Source: DASRYH01 sp035687245 (GTDB lineage Bacteria; Actinomycetota; Coriobacteriia; Anaerosomatales; PHET01). Taken from it: 6,080 nucleotides of DNA. A model generated the notes under the pieces. The model was not told the DNA's origin. It saw nothing but the letters and a program-made list of their open reading frames with translations, and did not search any database. Shown in pieces: positions 1 through 4,808 of this stretch. A program made the translations under genes and the position numbers. Position 1 is the stretch's first letter; every line of letters begins with the position of its first letter. The stretch is from contig DASRYH010000077.1 in the NCBI GenBank assembly GCA_035687245.1, positions 1 through 6,080 of the forward strand, given 5' to 3'.

Positions 1-429
1 CGTGGGAATCGCCACCAGCGGCGGCAGACAGATGTTGGAGAGCACCTCGCTCCCCCGCAGGTGCATGAGGTCGTCCTCGCCGGTGGCAAGCACGATGCCG
101 GCGCCCTTGGCCGTGTCGAGCACGGAGCCGCCGCCCACCGCCACGATGCCGCTGCAGCGAAGCTCGCGATAGTGCCTGGCAAGCGCATTGACGGCCTCGA
201 CGGCGGAGTCCACCGGCACCTGATCGAAGATGGCCGCAACCTCGATCTCAGAGTCGTGGATCGCAGCGAGGATGGGCTTGAGCATCCCCAGCGAGTTCAG
301 ACGCTCGTCGGTCACCACGAGCACGCGGTGCGCGCCCAGGTTCGCGAGCTCATAGGGCAGGTGTTCGATGGCGTTGGCGCCCGACAGGATCTTGGTCGCC
401 GACTTGAACTCGTAGTAGTCCGGAATCAT
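1..429 (-). CDS. Iron-containing alcohol dehydrogenase, N-terminal part (gene runs off the left edge)
   Basis: The first 143 residues of an iron-dependent (type III) alcohol dehydrogenase, a cytoplasmic NAD(P)-linked oxidoreductase family that interconverts alcohols or polyols with aldehydes or ketones. The protein begins MIPDYYEFKSATKILSG. It then shows the Rossmann-like strand HRVLVVTDERL (residues 34-44) and the family's nucleotide-binding signature AVGGGSVLDTAKG (97-109), where GGGS is the diagnostic motif. The metal-binding His/Asp residues lie further along in this family and are outside the window, so substrate and activity cannot be judged. The ATG start is supported by a GGGGGG Shine-Dalgarno-like run at 436-441, 6 nt upstream. 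It follows the stop of the 471-1049 gene by 41 nt on the same strand, so read-through is possible, but no functional link is evident. Seen: the motif. Known: the family. The specific substrate is unassigned. Confidence 0.93.
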   Translation of the reverse strand, partial: MIPDYYEFKSATKILSGANAIEHLPYELANLGAHRVLVVTDERLNSLGMLKPILAAIHDSEIEVAAIFDQVPVDSAVEAVNALARHYRELRCSGIVAVGGGSVLDTAKGAGIVLATGEDDLMHLRGSEVLSNICLPPLVAIPT

Positions 430-470
430 GCGAAGCCCCCCACGTAGACGCCGTAGCGTACAACCTCACA

Positions 471-1049
471 CTAGCGAGGTATGTGCGGGAGTCCAACCAT
501 GATCTTCTGGCGAACGCCAACGTTGGCGATCTTGCGCCGGTAGTGGAATCCGTCGGGCAGCGGCTCGATCGGCTTAGCGAGTACGAGCGCAGCGTCTTTG
601 GCTGGCACGCTGTGGACGTGCTTGATCAACGTCCTCTCAAGCGCACCGGAGACCTCTGCATACACCCCGTCGAGCCGAAGCGCCCCGCGGATCAAGCGCT
701 TTGCCGTCGACTTCGCCTCGGGTGTCCCGTCCGTGGCAAGAATCCCCAGTTTCAGCCCACCATCGGTCGTCTTGAAGCAGACGCAGCCAACGACCTTTCC
801 CGTCGCGTCGACTATGAGTACCCAGCGGTTGTACTCCAACAGCGCCTCGGGCATCCGCACGTTGAGCTTCGCGTCGAGCACGGAGTAGACGACGCGGTAC
901 AGCTCGTACGCCTCTTGGATTTCGGGACCCAGCAAGAAGTCGATCGGATCTTGCGGCTCAAACGGGGCACCTTCATCGGCGAGCCAGTCCAAGTCCAACA
1001 GCTCATCCCCGGTGTGGATGCGTGCGATCAGGAATGCACCGGGGTTCAT
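471..1049 (-). CDS. Hypothetical 192-residue protein, candidate toxin partner, remotely GNAT-like
   Basis: I do not recognise this protein with certainty. The order of predicted elements resembles a GNAT acetyltransferase core: a beta hairpin RWVLIVDATGKVVGCVCF (residues about 75-92), a strand LKLGILATD (about 99-107), a helix STAKRLIRGAL, a strand GVYAEVSG, a helix ALERTLIKHV and a last strand AALVLAKPI. The usual acetyl-CoA pyrophosphate loop (Q/R-x-x-G-x-G/A) is not visible, so it would be a divergent or inactive member, or a different fold. The acidic first 60 residues (DELLDLDWLADEGAPFEP...) have no recognised domain. It has no signal peptide or membrane segment. Its start lies 10 nt after the stop of the Phd-like gene, so the two are almost certainly cotranscribed. 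By position it is the candidate toxin. The Shine-Dalgarno is weak (GGTAGAG), which fits coupling to the upstream gene. That it is a gene is likely; its function is inference. Confidence 0.82.
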   Translation of the reverse strand: MNPGAFLIARIHTGDELLDLDWLADEGAPFEPQDPIDFLLGPEIQEAYELYRVVYSVLDAKLNVRMPEALLEYNRWVLIVDATGKVVGCVCFKTTDGGLKLGILATDGTPEAKSTAKRLIRGALRLDGVYAEVSGALERTLIKHVHSVPAKDAALVLAKPIEPLPDGFHYRRKIANVGVRQKIMVGLPHIPR

Positions 1050-1059
1050 GTTGCTCTAC

Positions 1060-1653
1060 CTAGCGACTACCTCCGAGAGCAGAGCTAGCCATACTCTCGG
1101 CGGCATCGTAGAGGCCTGCGTCCCGGGCCTCACCAATTGACTGGGCGACTCGCATGCGCAACATCAGCCGGTCCAAAGCGTCGGGATGGCGAAGCCGTGC
1201 ACGAAGCGATTTGATTTCGGAGTCGGTGGAAGCGGCGGTCAGCTTCCACAACTCGAGCAAGTCGCACTTCGGCAGGGCACTGAGCTCGGCAATCGCAGAC
1301 GTCCATAGGTGTGGCGGCGCCTCAGCGAGGAGCTCGTCGGCGATGAGAAGCGCAAACCGCTCCTCCTTCGACCCCTTCTCGAGCAACGGTCGGAATCGCG
1401 CATACGAGACGAGTGCTGCCGACGGCTTGCCGTAAGCCCCAACCACGTAGCTTGCAGACTCACCTGACTCGAGACTGCTGACCATCTGGGGCAGACGGGT
1501 GCGAGTCTCGCCGATCTTGTGAACGTGATCGCTTCCACAGATGTGGAAGCCGGGTTCGCCGCATTCCTTGCAGTATCCCGCCTTCGACCTCGTGACCTTG
1601 CGGGTCTTGGGTGTGTTCGAGTACGTGGTCTTCTGTGCGGTCTTTGGCGTCAT
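1060..1653 (-). CDS. Phd/YefM-like putative antitoxin with N-terminal zinc-knuckle motif
   Basis: A 197-residue protein in three parts. Residues 1-26 are basic and Thr-rich, probably disordered. Residues 27-45 carry C28-x2-C31, H37, C39, H43 and H45, a likely small zinc-binding knuckle. Residues about 48-91 match the Phd/YefM pattern of DNA-binding type II antitoxins: ETRTRLPQMVSSLESGE, then a strand, then YGKPSAALVSYARFRPLLE. This parallels the family consensus of an N-terminal helix, a strand, the G-K/R-P-x-A turn and an L-V-S-x-x-x-F/Y-x-x-L helix. Residues 95-197 are predicted helical, with no recognised domain, and could hold the partner-binding region. Canonical Phd antitoxins are about 70-90 residues, so this one is more than twice the usual length. 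The ATG has GGAG at 1659-1662. It is first in the operon and is preceded by a promoter and palindrome suited to autorepression. Phd-like DNA binding is a moderately confident inference; antitoxin activity rests on that and on the neighbour. Confidence 0.85.
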   Translation of the reverse strand: MTPKTAQKTTYSNTPKTRKVTRSKAGYCKECGEPGFHICGSDHVHKIGETRTRLPQMVSSLESGESASYVVGAYGKPSAALVSYARFRPLLEKGSKEERFALLIADELLAEAPPHLWTSAIAELSALPKCDLLELWKLTAASTDSEIKSLRARLRHPDALDRLMLRMRVAQSIGEARDAGLYDAAESMASSALGGSR

Positions 1654-1680
1654 GGCAGCTCCGAAGAACGGGTATGGTTC

Positions 1681-1695
1681 TGTACAACTTGTACA
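1681..1695. promoter_or_regulatory. Perfect palindrome TGTACAACTTGTACA, candidate operator of the Phd-like operon
   Basis: A 7-bp inverted repeat (TGTACAA / TTGTACA) around a single central C. Its near edge is 27 nt before the ATG of the Phd-like gene, and it covers the transcription start predicted from the promoter at 1699-1727. Each arm contains the self-complementary TGTACA. The right arm extends to a perfect 10-bp palindrome, CTTGTACAAG (1688-1697). Phd/YefM antitoxins typically repress their own operons by binding short palindromes at the promoter, so this is the natural binding site. The binding protein is inferred. Confidence 0.65.
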
Positions 1696-1698
1696 AGA

Positions 1699-1727
1699 AT
1701 TACAGCACGAAGCCTGCCATCAGGCAA
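1699..1727 (-). promoter_or_regulatory. Sigma-70 type promoter of the Phd-like/GNAT-like operon
   Basis: Read on the minus strand, a -35 box TTGCCT (1722-1727; 4 of 6 matches) and a -10 box TGTAAT (1699-1704; 5 of 6) are separated by exactly 17 bp. The predicted start is near 1691-1692, inside the palindrome, giving a leader of roughly 38 nt. A short hairpin sequence GCCTG-CCAT-CAGGC (1712-1725) spans the spacer and part of the -35 box and could be an extra protein site or chance. Confidence 0.5.
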
Positions 1728-1755
1728 GCACACACGGCCGGGCGTTTGCCGCAGA

Positions 1756-1782
1756 AGGGCACCGACCATTGGTCGGTGCCCT
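1756..1782 (-). terminator. Stem-loop terminator after the sigma/anti-sigma operon
   Basis: The sequence AGGGCACCGACC-ATT-GGTCGGTGCCCT forms a perfect 12-bp GC-rich stem with a 3-nt loop, 35 nt downstream of the anti-sigma stop codon. On the minus strand it is followed only by TCTGC, so the T tract is poor, as is common in GC-rich genomes. The stem is symmetrical and could act in both directions, but no plus-strand gene ends here. It lies just before the promoter of the Phd-like operon and would insulate it from read-through. Confidence 0.65.
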
Positions 1783-1817
1783 CGGCAGTCGCTACCCTCG
1801 CCGAAGCACCCGCTCCC

Positions 1818-2744
1818 CTACTTCTTCAGCGGGACCTCGATAATCGCGTCCTTCGGTGCAGCCGCGTCCACCTGCGAGAGGTCGAAGAAGTCGGCCGGCA
1901 GCGACTCGCGCGTGACCGTCTCCCACTTCGTGTACTCGAGGTAGACCTTCTCGGAGAACGGGCCGTCGTGCTTGTGGACGCCCTTTCGGCGAATCGTGAG
2001 GTCGCGCATGTAGTAGTCGCCCTCGCGAAGCGTGGCGCTAACCTCTTCGGAGTAGTCGGTGATCACGTCGTCGAGCGAGTCATCCGGCGTCCCGAGCGTC
2101 ATCCCCACGACCCAGTACGGCTCGCCGTCGATCGTCACGCGGTCCGTGACCTTGGCCCTGCCGGTCTCCAGCCCGTCCACGAGCACCTGCGTGTACCCGC
2201 CGCCCGGCAGCGCATCGGCTGGCATCTCGTACTGCACGACGCGCCACTTGCCGGGGATGACCTTGCCGGTCTTCTGATCCAGACCGCCGTCGCGCCCCAG
2301 CCCGCGCACCAGTCGGCCCTGCCGAATCGACATGCCTGTATCGCCGCTCTGCCCATCACGCTCGGTGCTGCGCTCTTGGTTCGCCTCGACGTCAATCCAG
2401 GACTCGGCATACACCGTTTGCTCGTCCACGCCCGTCTGGCCCCACTTCAGCATGCTCTGGGTATGCAGCACGCCGGTCTTCGGCATGAGCGCGGCGAGCG
2501 CGTCCTTGCGTGCGAACGCCGAATCGTCCACGCGCGGCGTCATCGCGAACGCCACTACGGCCACGACGGCGGCCGTCGCCAGCAGCCCGCCGGCCACGCG
2601 CCATGCAGGCCGCACGCCCTCCCGCGTCCTGCGCACGCCGCCGCCAACCCGAGCACGCGCCTGCGCGCTCACCGACGACAGCATCTCCTCATCCGGCGCA
2701 CCCGGCGCCGCACTCACGAACTCGCGAGGCAGTTCACTGTTCAC
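1818..2744 (-). CDS. Membrane-anchored putative anti-sigma factor with LolA/RseB-like outer domain
   Basis: A 308-residue single-pass membrane protein. Residues 1-47 form a short cytoplasmic tail. Residues 48-68 (WRVAGGLLATAAVVAVVAFAM) are the transmembrane helix. The remaining 240 residues should lie outside the membrane. The outer part has alternating strand-like stretches (WRVVQYEMPAD, YTQVLVDGLE, PYWVVGMTLG, YYMRDLTIRRK, KVYLEYTKWETVTRESLPADFFDL) that recall the half-barrel LolA/LppX/RseB fold of envelope sensors; this fold call is tentative. The GTG start is chosen because a perfect GGAGG (2753-2757) lies 8 nt upstream; reading further up to an ATG at 2822 would only extend into the sigma gene. 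The start overlaps the sigma stop by 11 bp, implying translational coupling, and this gene order is the classic sigma/anti-sigma arrangement. There are no Cys residues and hence no zinc-binding HxxxCxxC (ZAS) motif, so the cytoplasmic tail must bind sigma differently. Confidence 0.87.
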   Translation of the reverse strand: MNSELPREFVSAAPGAPDEEMLSSVSAQARARVGGGVRRTREGVRPAWRVAGGLLATAAVVAVVAFAMTPRVDDSAFARKDALAALMPKTGVLHTQSMLKWGQTGVDEQTVYAESWIDVEANQERSTERDGQSGDTGMSIRQGRLVRGLGRDGGLDQKTGKVIPGKWRVVQYEMPADALPGGGYTQVLVDGLETGRAKVTDRVTIDGEPYWVVGMTLGTPDDSLDDVITDYSEEVSATLREGDYYMRDLTIRRKGVHKHDGPFSEKVYLEYTKWETVTRESLPADFFDLSQVDAAAPKDAIIEVPLKK

Positions 2745-3255
2745 TACCGACACCTCCAGGGACCGCCGAGCGAAGCGTCGCGAACTCGCGCTCGTAGCGC
2801 GATCGCAGCTTTTCGGCGGCACGATAGAACGTCATCTTCACGGCGCTTTGGCCCTTGCCCGTGACGCGGGCGATGTCGGAGAAGGGGCGGTCCTCGACTG
2901 CGCGCAGGTAGACGACGAGCCGCTCGGCCTCACCGAGCTCCTCGCGCACCAGCTCCCACCAGTCCGGATCGGACCAGGTGTCTGCCGAAGGCATCTGCCG
3001 CGAGGCCGCTTCGGCGAGCTTTCGATCGCGCGTGATGCTGCGGTGCTGGCTTGCGCAGAGATTGCGGGCCACCCGAATCAGCCAGCCCTCGACGCGCTCG
3101 TCGTCGAGGCGGTCGCCACGCTCGAGGTATCGAGCGAATACCTCAGCGGCGACGTCTTCGGCACGGTCGCGGGAGCCCAGCGAGTAGGCGCAGTAGCGCA
3201 GCACGGCCGGCCCGTGCGCGGCATACACCCTCTCGAACCTCATGTCGTCTACCAT
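2734..3255 (-). CDS. ECF-type RNA polymerase sigma factor
   Basis: A 173-residue extracytoplasmic-function sigma factor that should redirect RNA polymerase to a small regulon under control of the overlapping membrane partner. Region 2 spans residues about 6-70: FERVYAAHGPAVLRYC, then RAEDVAAEVFARYLE (core and -10 recognition helix), then the family hallmark VEGWLIRVARNLC. Region 4 spans about 100-155, with a helix-turn-helix at FSDIARVTGKGQSAVKMTFYRAAEKLR-like positions 125-151 for -35 recognition. There is no region 1 or 3, and the length is typical of ECF factors. The ATG at 3255 has GGAGG at 3261-3265, 5 nt upstream; the ATG four codons later has no suitable site. The C-terminal codons contain the GGAGG that serves the anti-sigma gene. 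Its 5' end is duplicated as a fragment at 4321-4458. Confidence 0.95.
   Translation of the reverse strand: MVDDMRFERVYAAHGPAVLRYCAYSLGSRDRAEDVAAEVFARYLERGDRLDDERVEGWLIRVARNLCASQHRSITRDRKLAEAASRQMPSADTWSDPDWWELVREELGEAERLVVYLRAVEDRPFSDIARVTGKGQSAVKMTFYRAAEKLRSRYEREFATLRSAVPGGVGSEQ
2753..2757 (-). promoter_or_regulatory. Ribosome binding site GGAGG inside the sigma gene, fixing the anti-sigma GTG start
   Basis: A perfect GGAGG lies within the last codons of the sigma gene, 8 nt before GTG at 2744. It is the main reason for placing the anti-sigma start there. It also explains how the two overlapping genes can be translated in a coupled ratio. Confidence 0.75.
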
Positions 3256-3304
3256 CCGCTCCTCCGCATCATGTGGGCTTGCGGGCGGTATACGCGCGAG
3301 AAGG
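3167..3304. repeat. Direct repeat copy A: 5' end and leader of the intact sigma gene
   Basis: This 138-bp block is repeated in the same orientation at 4321-4458, offset by 1154 bp, with 5 single-base differences by eye (about 96% identity). It contains the first 29-30 codons of the sigma gene, its ribosome binding site and the -10 region. This copy belongs to the intact gene, so it is probably the source or the functional counterpart. Confidence 0.9.
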
Positions 3305-3316
3305 TCAGAAAGTCAC
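3287..3316 (-). promoter_or_regulatory. Possible promoter of the sigma/anti-sigma operon
   Basis: On the minus strand, GTGACT (3311-3316; 4 of 6 to TTGACA) and TATACC (3287-3292; 4 of 6 to TATAAT) are spaced by 18 bp, with the -10 box about 31 nt before the sigma ATG. ECF operons are often autoregulated from a different promoter type, so this is a weak assignment. The duplicated copy at 4321-4458 keeps the TATACC box but loses the -35 half, because the duplication ends inside the spacer. Confidence 0.3.
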
Positions 3317-3420
3317 ACGTGGTCTCGCCGGTGCAGCGACGACCTGCCGCGCGACGCGAGTTGATGTCGTTAATGACTCGCGAATCCAGAGGCTTGCGGC
3401 CCCATTTCCCGAGTGCCGCT

Positions 3421-4140
3421 TCAGTCGCTCGCCGCCTGGACGGGATACGGCAGTTCGAACGTCTCGGCCGGGATGGGGACGCCCGCCTCGAGGCGGGAGA
3501 ACATCCGACGCGTCTCGCGCATCTCCGCTGGCTTGCCGCCGTCGGACGCGTTCCCGTGGGTCAGAACGCCGATGACAGACCCGTCCTTCACCAGGAACAC
3601 AACGTCCTCGGTCCACCAGGCGTTGTCGGCACCCGCCAGGTCGTCGAGCTTCTGGATCTTGTAGACGACGCGCGTGGCTCCGGTCTTCTCGTCGACGCCG
3701 TCGTCAGCGCTCTTGTCGCTCGGCTCTGAGAACTCGACGAGATAGCGGTCGACGGAGGCGACGGAGGGCTCGCAGACCTTCCTGTCATGGTAGACGAAGT
3801 AGGCCTTCTCACCGTCCGGCGACATGACCTCGTGCATCGGCTTGCCCGGCTGGCCCACCGAGTAGCGGAACTTGCGGCCATCCACTTGAAGCGTGCCCGT
3901 CATCTCGGTCGCTCCGCCGTTAACGGTGGTACTGGTCAAGGTGAAGTCGGCCGACTTCGAGTCGGCGTCGAGGTAGGTCTTCAGGTCCAAGTCCCCGCTG
4001 GTCTTGGCTCCCGATGAGGTCTTGGTCGACGTAGGTGGCGAGGCCGTCTTGGTCGAAGAAGCACAGCCGGAGACGGAGGCGGCAACCGTCAAGACGATCG
4101 CGAGGATCACGGTGGCACGCCAGCGCGAAGAACGGGTCAT
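3421..4140 (-). CDS. Secreted lipoprotein, possibly LolA/LppX-like, linked to the sigma operon
   Basis: A 239-residue lipoprotein. The signal peptide runs from MTRSSRWRAT through the hydrophobic VILAIVLTVAASV to the lipobox VSGC, with the lipidated Cys at residue 26. It is followed by a Ser/Thr/Lys-rich linker to about residue 50. The mature part has strand-like repeats (ADFTLTSTTVNGG, TEMTGTLQVDGRKFRYSV, EKAYFVYHDRKVC, RVVYKIQKL, WWTEDVVFLVKDGSVIGVL) like a half-barrel lipid or ligand carrier. The ending IPAETFELPYPV resembles LPADFFDL near the end of the anti-sigma outer domain, hinting at a shared fold. ATG at 4140 is chosen for its GGAGG (4145-4149) and because it puts the Arg residues directly before the hydrophobic core; a TTG at 4161 lacks support. 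It lies 165 nt upstream of the sigma ATG on the same strand. Lipoprotein status is firm; fold and function are inferred. Confidence 0.9.
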   Translation of the reverse strand: MTRSSRWRATVILAIVLTVAASVSGCASSTKTASPPTSTKTSSGAKTSGDLDLKTYLDADSKSADFTLTSTTVNGGATEMTGTLQVDGRKFRYSVGQPGKPMHEVMSPDGEKAYFVYHDRKVCEPSVASVDRYLVEFSEPSDKSADDGVDEKTGATRVVYKIQKLDDLAGADNAWWTEDVVFLVKDGSVIGVLTHGNASDGGKPAEMRETRRMFSRLEAGVPIPAETFELPYPVQAASD

Positions 4141-4255
4141 CAGTCCTCCCCTAGCCGACAAGCACCTAACCTAGTGTGTAGGTCGCTTCCCAATCTTCTC
4201 ACAAGCGCAGGGGCACCCGAAACGCCACCGCCCCCCACCGCGCGCAGACCACCCA
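4141..4255. other. Non-coding stretch upstream of the lipoprotein gene
   Basis: This is part of a 364-nt region (4141-4504) with no intact gene. The segment contains the lipoprotein Shine-Dalgarno (4145-4149) and presumably its promoter, but I could not pick convincing -35/-10 boxes. The rest of the region is covered by the RecQ relic and the truncated sigma copy. Positions 4459-4504 show nothing recognisable. Confidence 0.5.
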
Positions 4256-4327
4256 GACCCCGTTGGCCCTCAGCTCATCGACCTGGTCCTTCATGAGCGA
4301 GATGAGCGGCTAGACGACGATCGCGGG
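4256..4327 (-). pseudogene. recQ: RecQ helicase relic (24 codons, interrupted by TAG)
   Basis: In one minus-strand frame this reads P-A-I-V-V-stop-PLISLMKDQVDELRANGV. RecQ DNA helicases have the highly conserved VVSPLISLMKDQV motif (helicase motif Ia region) at this place, followed by a short L-x-A/x-G-V segment. The TAG sits exactly where Ser is expected and is one base from TCG. Similarity stops abruptly after the GV: the next residues (WVVCARWG...) do not look like RecQ. This is therefore an internal scrap of a helicase gene, with no start, Walker A motif or downstream motifs. It abuts, and by about 7 bp overlaps, the truncated sigma fragment. Confidence 0.75.
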
Positions 4328-4409
4328 GGCCCAGCGAGTAGGCGCAGTAGCGCAGCACGGCCGACCCGTGCGCGGCGTACACCCTCTCGAACCTCGTGTC
4401 GTCTACCAT
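4321..4409 (-). pseudogene. Truncated ECF sigma factor gene fragment (first about 30 codons)
   Basis: Starting at an ATG (4409) with the same GGAGG leader as the intact gene, the fragment encodes MVDDTRFERVYAAHGSAVLR and about ten more residues of sigma region 2. Relative to the intact protein it has three substitutions: M5T, P16S and S28P. Homology ends near codon 30. The frame then runs through unrelated sequence to a TGA at 4275-4277, giving at most a 44-residue product. It lacks most of region 2 and all of region 4, so it cannot work as a sigma factor. Confidence 0.8.
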
Positions 4410-4458
4410 CCGCTCCTCCGCATCATGTGGGCTTGCGAGCGGTATACGCGCGAGAAGG
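4321..4458. repeat. Direct repeat copy B: truncated sigma 5' end and leader
   Basis: This is the second copy of the 138-bp block at 3167-3304, in the same orientation. All five differences are transitions (A/G changes). One side of the repeat ends in the RecQ relic and the other in sequence unrelated to that upstream of the intact sigma gene, so this is a partial duplication rather than a whole-gene paralogue. Confidence 0.9.
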
Positions 4459-4504
4459 GTGAAGGGGCACTTGGGGTCAACTTGCGAAGGTGTCCGCCAG
4501 TCAA

Positions 4505-4759
4505 TCAGCGGTACCGGCGACGGCGCGGCGTGCGGCGATGGGTGTCGGCTGCGAACCCGAGTCTCCGCATGTAGCGGTGAATCAACTCATAAGCGGAGAT
4601 TGCAACGCTCGCGCAGATAACGAGTCGCATCCACGGTGGCGACTGAGTCCACAACATTTGCCACGCCTGCTGCTCGAACTGAGACACGAGACCACTGATG
4701 CCCCGCTGCCATTCGGCAGCCGACTTGAGTATCGCTTCGAGTGTGAGGGATTCGAACAT
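4505..4759 (-). CDS. Small putative membrane protein (84 residues)
   Basis: I do not recognise a family. The predicted protein starts MFESLTLEAILKSAAEWQRG. It has an amphipathic, Gln/Trp-containing segment to about residue 43, one hydrophobic helix (MRLVICASVAISAYELI, about 44-60) and a strongly basic tail ending RRTPRRRRYR, which by the positive-inside rule should stay in the cytoplasm. The ATG is the first plausible start, but no good Shine-Dalgarno precedes it; the open frame upstream to 5176 reads like low-complexity Arg/Ser antisense-frame sequence. It follows the SCP2-like gene by 49 nt on the same strand. The protein-like composition favours a real gene; the weak start argues for caution. 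Confidence 0.5.
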   Translation of the reverse strand: MFESLTLEAILKSAAEWQRGISGLVSQFEQQAWQMLWTQSPPWMRLVICASVAISAYELIHRYMRRLGFAADTHRRTPRRRRYR

Positions 4760-4808
4760 GTGATGAGCGTAACGCCCGCGTCTGACACACGCAGGCCAAC
4801 GGGCGCGC

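Noticed and set aside
458..464. GTACAAC near the alcohol dehydrogenase start, resembling half of the 1681-1695 palindrome
   Set aside because: It is only one 7-bp half site with no inverted partner, so it is likely chance.
463..480. Short hairpin ACCTC...GAGGT over the stop codon of the 192-residue protein gene
   Set aside because: The stem is 5 bp, or 7 bp with a G-T pair, with no T tract. It is not convincing as a terminator.
61..1088. Plus-strand open frames at 61-447 and 483-1088
   Set aside because: They are antisense to the alcohol dehydrogenase and to the 192-residue protein. The minus-strand readings have family motifs or operon context and the plus-strand ones do not.
1611..2864. 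Long plus-strand open frame of 417 codons
   Set aside because: It lies opposite the anti-sigma gene and reads as an Arg/His/Leu-rich sequence with no domain. It is an antisense frame kept open by high GC.
3355..3382. Hairpin CGCGAGT...ACTCGCG downstream of the lipoprotein gene
   Set aside because: A 7-bp stem with a 14-nt loop and no T tract is too weak to call a terminator. It could be chance in GC-rich DNA.
2332..3729. Plus-strand open frame of 465 codons
   Set aside because: It runs antisense to three well-supported genes (anti-sigma, sigma, lipoprotein), has no recognisable domain and no ribosome binding site, so it is a shadow.
4138..4161. Alternative TTG start for the lipoprotein, adding seven residues
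   Set aside because: The ATG at 4140 has a strong GGAGG and gives a normal signal peptide n-region. The TTG has no supporting ribosome binding site.
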